Below, one piece after another: positions 61,154 to 64,000 of a stretch of 64,000 bases of DNA. The notes beneath the pieces were generated by a model that ran no database searches, was not told the DNA's origin, and was given only the letters and a program-made list of their open reading frames with translations. Positions within the stretch are counted from its first letter, which is position 1. Each line of letters opens with the position of its first letter. Location: contig NZ_KQ948764.1 of assembly GCF_001514205.1 (NCBI RefSeq), forward strand, positions 443,882 through 507,881. Reading direction: 5' to 3'. The stretch comes from Streptomyces griseoruber (GTDB lineage: Bacteria; Actinomycetota; Actinomycetes; Streptomycetales; Streptomycetaceae). A program made the translations under genes and the position numbers.

Positions 61154-61989
61154 CAGGCCTCGCGCCACACCCCCAGCTCGTACTTCTTCAGCAGCGAACT
61201 CAGTTCCAGTCGCCGGGACTCGGCGCAGAAGTCGCTGGTCGGGAGTTCGTACTCGACGTGGAAGACCGCCTTGTCCGCCTCGATGAACGGTGTCAGGTCC
61301 GCGCACTCGTCGTACTGCGCGCACTGCTCGTTGACCGCGAAGTCGAAGTCGTCGACGAGTGCGGGGATCTGGTCGAGGTCGTTCTTCAGGCCGACGGACA
61401 TGCCCCGTTCGTGGGCGAGGCGGGCGAGCAGCCGGTTGTAGCGGAGCTGGTCGGCCGGCTTCAGCGGGAAGCCGGTGGTGTTCTTGTAGCCGTCCATGTT
61501 GTCCGGCTCGACCGCGTCGAAGCCCTTGTCCCGGCACATGTCGAGGCGCGCCGCCATCAGGGGTTCGAGGACGTCGACGGCGCGGATGTCGAGCCAGCGC
61601 TCGCCCTTCCAGCCGTTGCCCTTGCCGATCACCGACCTCGGGAAGTCGTCGGCGTCCGGGCGCCAGTCCTCCCAGGCGCCGGTGGACAGGTAGCAGATGA
61701 CCTTGCGGCCGTCCCGGTGCAGTGCGGCGACGGTCTCCTCGGAGTGGTCGAAGCCGTCGATGTCGTACACCGGGACGTCCACGGAGGTGTCCAGTGTGCC
61801 GCTGAGCTGCCACTGCCAGTCGGTGCCGGGCCGGGGCTGCCAGCGCTTCCCCGCGGCCGTCCCGCCGGCCGCCGTCCTGTCGCCCGTGTCGCCCTTGCCG
61901 TCGTTGCCGTCGTTGCCGTCGGAGCCCGTCGTGCAGCCGGTGAGCAGCAGGAGCAGGGACGCGGTCGCGAGGAGGGATCGCGTGTTCAT
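61150..61989 (-). CDS. GH114 endo-alpha-1,4-polygalactosaminidase-like lipoprotein
   Basis: From ATG at 61989 it has 279 residues. A lipobox (LLLTGC, Cys19) is followed by a Gly/Asp linker and a TIM-barrel of the GH114/spherulin-4 family: KVICYLSTGAWEDWR, FDAVEPDNMDGY with the likely catalytic acidic residues, and VGLKNDLDQ. Such enzymes cut alpha-1,4-galactosaminoglycan, and PelA carries a similar domain. The ATG overlaps the stop of the upstream membrane protein (ATGA), and that gene overlaps the PelF-like gene, so the three form one operon. Confidence 0.88.
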   Translation of the reverse strand: MNTRSLLATASLLLLLTGCTTGSDGNDGNDGKGDTGDRTAAGGTAAGKRWQPRPGTDWQWQLSGTLDTSVDVPVYDIDGFDHSEETVAALHRDGRKVICYLSTGAWEDWRPDADDFPRSVIGKGNGWKGERWLDIRAVDVLEPLMAARLDMCRDKGFDAVEPDNMDGYKNTTGFPLKPADQLRYNRLLARLAHERGMSVGLKNDLDQIPALVDDFDFAVNEQCAQYDECADLTPFIEADKAVFHVEYELPTSDFCAESRRLELSSLLKKYELGVWREAC

Positions 61990-63434
61990 CGGTGGGCCGT
62001 CGCTCTTCCCAGGAGTGTGCGGACCAGCAGCGCCTGGACGGCGGCCGCCGTTGCGTACACCGTAAGGGCCACCCCGTGCGGGTCGGCGAGGTGGGTGAGC
62101 AGAGCGAGGGTCTGGGCGAGGGCGGCGGCGCAGCAGACGGCGGCCGTGCCGCGGACCGCGCCGAAGGACTGGAGCAGCAGCCCGGTCCACAGCACCACGC
62201 CCAGCAGGAGCAGGTCCGCGAGGCGTACGGCGGTCAGGCCGGGGGTGTCCGGCCACAGGGCGGTGGCGCTCAGCCCGAGGGCCAGGAGGACCAGCAGGTA
62301 GGCGGCGAGGCACTCGACGCCGGTGCGCAGGGTCGCCCGCCGGAAGGCGTGCGGGGTGCCCGTGGTGCGCAGTCCGGCCAGACTGCCGCTGCGGAAGCGG
62401 TACAGCAGCCATTCGGCGGGGCCCATGCTGAGGGTGAGCGCCACGGCGGAGGGGGCGGCGAGCGCGCTGTGCTCCTGCCCCGCCAGGACGTCGCCGAGGG
62501 CCGCGTACAGGACGAGGGCGCCGCTGCCGAGGCCGAACAGGGCGTACGGCAGGGAGGCTGCCGCTGCGGGGGCGTCGGACGCGGGGGCCGGCTTGCGCAG
62601 GGAGGGCGCGACCGAGAGCAGTCCGAGCAGCATCACCGCGGCCAGTGAGCCCACCAGGACGGTCAGGCCGAGTGGGTCCGGGACGGGGCGGGCCAGGGCC
62701 AGGAGGGCGCCCGCCGTGAGCGGGGCCAGGGCGGCCAGCAGGGCCCGTTCGCGGCCGAGGACGAGCAGGGTGGTGGAGGCGCCGAGGTAGCAGGACTGGC
62801 CGGCGGCGAAGGCCACGGCCGCCCCGTCGGCGGGCCCGGCGAACGCCAGCGCGGTCAGCGCGCCGAGCAGGGCGCCCAGCGGGGCCCCGACGAGGAGGCA
62901 GCGCCGGGCGGCCGGGCGGTCGCCCAGCCCCAGCCAGGCGTACGCCCGGTGGGACAGGCCCTGGTTCCAGGTCCAGCCGAACAGCGCGCCGGCCAGCAGC
63001 GGGACCGTCCCCGGCGGCAGGCCGAGGGCGCCGGGCGGGCCGGTGAGCAGCGGGGCGCCGAGGACGTACGCGAGGCCGGGCAGGGCGAAGGCGAGCCCGC
63101 GCAGGAGGCAGGCGCGCAGGTCGGCCCGCCAGGGGTCGTGCGGCGGTGCGTCGGGTTCCGGGTGGCGGCGCGGGACGCGGGCGTAGAGCTCCTCGGCGAG
63201 TGCGAAGGAGTTGCGCACACCGTAGCGTTCGCGGATCTGGTCGTCGGAGAGGCCGTCGGACTCCAGCACAGCGGCTATCTCGTCCGGGTGGACGGCGGCG
63301 GCCGCGAAGTCGCCGAGCTGTGCCGCGAGTCGGTCGAGGGGGTCGGGGGCGGCCCAGGAGGGGGTCCGCGCGGTGCGCTGCTGAGGGACGAGAGGCCGTG
63401 CGGCCGTCTCCCGGCCGGTGGTCCCGCGGTTCAC
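61986..63434 (-). CDS. polytopic membrane protein in the PelF-like operon (possible PelG counterpart)
   Basis: From GTG at 63434 it has 482 residues. The first 115 are soluble, with a pattern (VHPDEIAAVLESDGLSDD and RYGVRNSFALAEELYARV) seen in Streptomyces proteins of unknown function. The rest forms about 12 hydrophobic helices with few charges. By position between a PelF-like glycosyltransferase and a GH114 enzyme it could export the polymer as PelG does, but I see no clear MATE/MOP signature. Both ends overlap neighbouring genes by 4 nt (GTGA and ATGA). Confidence 0.75.
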   Translation of the reverse strand: MNRGTTGRETAARPLVPQQRTARTPSWAAPDPLDRLAAQLGDFAAAAVHPDEIAAVLESDGLSDDQIRERYGVRNSFALAEELYARVPRRHPEPDAPPHDPWRADLRACLLRGLAFALPGLAYVLGAPLLTGPPGALGLPPGTVPLLAGALFGWTWNQGLSHRAYAWLGLGDRPAARRCLLVGAPLGALLGALTALAFAGPADGAAVAFAAGQSCYLGASTTLLVLGRERALLAALAPLTAGALLALARPVPDPLGLTVLVGSLAAVMLLGLLSVAPSLRKPAPASDAPAAAASLPYALFGLGSGALVLYAALGDVLAGQEHSALAAPSAVALTLSMGPAEWLLYRFRSGSLAGLRTTGTPHAFRRATLRTGVECLAAYLLVLLALGLSATALWPDTPGLTAVRLADLLLLGVVLWTGLLLQSFGAVRGTAAVCCAAALAQTLALLTHLADPHGVALTVYATAAAVQALLVRTLLGRATAHR

Positions 63435-64000
63435 CAGCCCGTCCCGTCCGTCGCCACGGCCCGGTACCACGGGTCGCGCAGTTCCTCGGTCCAGTCGGTG
63501 ACCGTCTCGACCGTGGGCTCGTAGACGTCCAGGCCCGCGAGTTCCTGGTAGATCGTGCGGAAGTTGTCGACCGAACGCCGGAGCGTGAACCGGTCGATGA
63601 CCCGTTGTCGGGACAACTCGCCTAGTCTCAGGCGCCGTTCGTCGTCCTTGAGGAGGGTCAGGGCGGCGGCGGCCAGCTTCTCCGGCTCGCGCGGCGGGAC
63701 GACCAGACCGGTGTCGCCGACGGCCTCGCGCACTCCGCCGACGTCCGTCGACACCGTCGTACGGCCGCAGGACATGGCCTCGATGAGGGAGAACGGGAAG
63801 CCCTCGGAGATCGAGGACAGCATCACGACATGGCCGGCGGCGTAGGCGCGCGAGACGTCGGTGACGCGGCCCTCGAAGGTGAGGCCGTCGGTGACGCCGA
63901 GTTCGGCGGCGAGCTTCTCCAGCCGGGTCGCGTACTCCGCGCAGCCGGGGGCCACCGGGCCGAACAACCTCAGGCGGGTGTCGGGGAGTTCGGCGCGGAC
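63431..64000 (-). CDS. PelF-like GT4 glycosyltransferase, C-terminal part
   Basis: The last 189 residues of a gene that enters from the right edge. It has the donor-binding half of a GT-B fold: FEGRVTDVSRAYAAGHVVML, then SSISEGFPFSLIEAMSCGR, the GT4 EX7E motif in its PelF version, and VSTDVGGVREAVG. These fit PelF, the soluble UDP-sugar transferase of Pel polysaccharide synthesis. The stop overlaps the next gene start by GTGA. The N-terminal half is outside the window, so full-length family assignment remains open. Confidence 0.83.
   Translation of the reverse strand, partial: VRAELPDTRLRLFGPVAPGCAEYATRLEKLAAELGVTDGLTFEGRVTDVSRAYAAGHVVMLSSISEGFPFSLIEAMSCGRTTVSTDVGGVREAVGDTGLVVPPREPEKLAAAALTLLKDDERRLRLGELSRQRVIDRFTLRRSVDNFRTIYQELAGLDVYEPTVETVTDWTEELRDPWYRAVATDGTGW

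Overview
The window is high-GC actinobacterial chromosome, almost certainly Streptomyces. Third-position G/C is extreme, GTG, TTG and probably CTG starts are common, ATGA/GTGA stop-start overlaps are frequent, and recognisable genes (glkA, ctaE-qcrCAB, ctaCDF, nadA, pspA, cobT/cobS) follow an order that I recall from the S. coelicolor region around glkA. It is mainly core chromosome with about 57 protein genes. I see no prophage, no CRISPR array, no tRNA or rRNA gene and no intact transposase.

Layout. 1-7.1 kb: partial PlsC-type acyltransferase, a/b-hydrolase, small membrane protein, a short CTAG-flanked inverted-repeat element, nuclease-fold protein, glucokinase glkA with its conserved small neighbour, ArsA-type ATPase, SRPBCC protein and metallophosphoesterase. 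7.1-13.4 kb: acyl-CoA synthetase, Tat-exported cholesterol oxidase, PimB-like mannosyltransferase and GT87 membrane mannosyltransferase. 13.4-18.8 kb: HETTH lipoprotein, two NlpC/P60 cell-wall hydrolases, NYN-domain protein and zinc ribbon. 19-22.9 kb: rhomboid protease, Lrp/AsnC ligand-binding protein, a PLP aminotransferase behind a SAM-IV riboswitch, and trpD. 22.9-32.3 kb: the respiratory core, ctaE-qcrC-qcrA-qcrB and ctaC-ctaD-ctaF, split by an atypical receiver gene and an L,D-transpeptidase. 32.5-39.2 kb: cysteine desulfurase-TusA fusion, PfkB kinase, repeat-rich membrane protein, A-type Fe-S carrier and nadA. 39.2-43.8 kb: tandem Ser/Thr kinases with PQQ-type sensor domains. 43.9-53.4 kb: RND pump, two-component pair, PspAA/PspA, DUF3043 protein, methyltransferase and HtrA-like protease, which is an envelope-stress flavoured block. 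53.5-61.1 kb: cobU-type, cobT and cobS genes (nucleotide-loop assembly of cobalamin) interleaved with a methyltransferase, an MprF-like protein and membrane proteins. 61.1-64 kb: an overlapping trio of PelF-like glycosyltransferase, polytopic membrane protein and GH114 lipoprotein, cut by the window edge.

How the genes connect. The qcr and cta genes build the bc1-aa3 supercomplex. The desulfurase-TusA fusion, the IscA-type carrier and NadA (a 4Fe-4S enzyme) suggest a sulfur/Fe-S theme beside it. PimB-like and GT87 enzymes point to phosphatidylinositol mannosides. The NlpC/P60 pair, L,D-transpeptidase, Psp proteins, HtrA-like protease and two-component pair serve the envelope.

The least expected signals are: a CTAG-flanked miniature inverted-repeat element present twice, once sitting exactly on two convergent stop codons; a perfect 21-bp palindrome over the ctaE start codon; the SAM-IV riboswitch on the aminotransferase; a Pel-like polysaccharide trio at the right edge; a recurrent gene-end sequence; and a set of apparently leaderless promoters.
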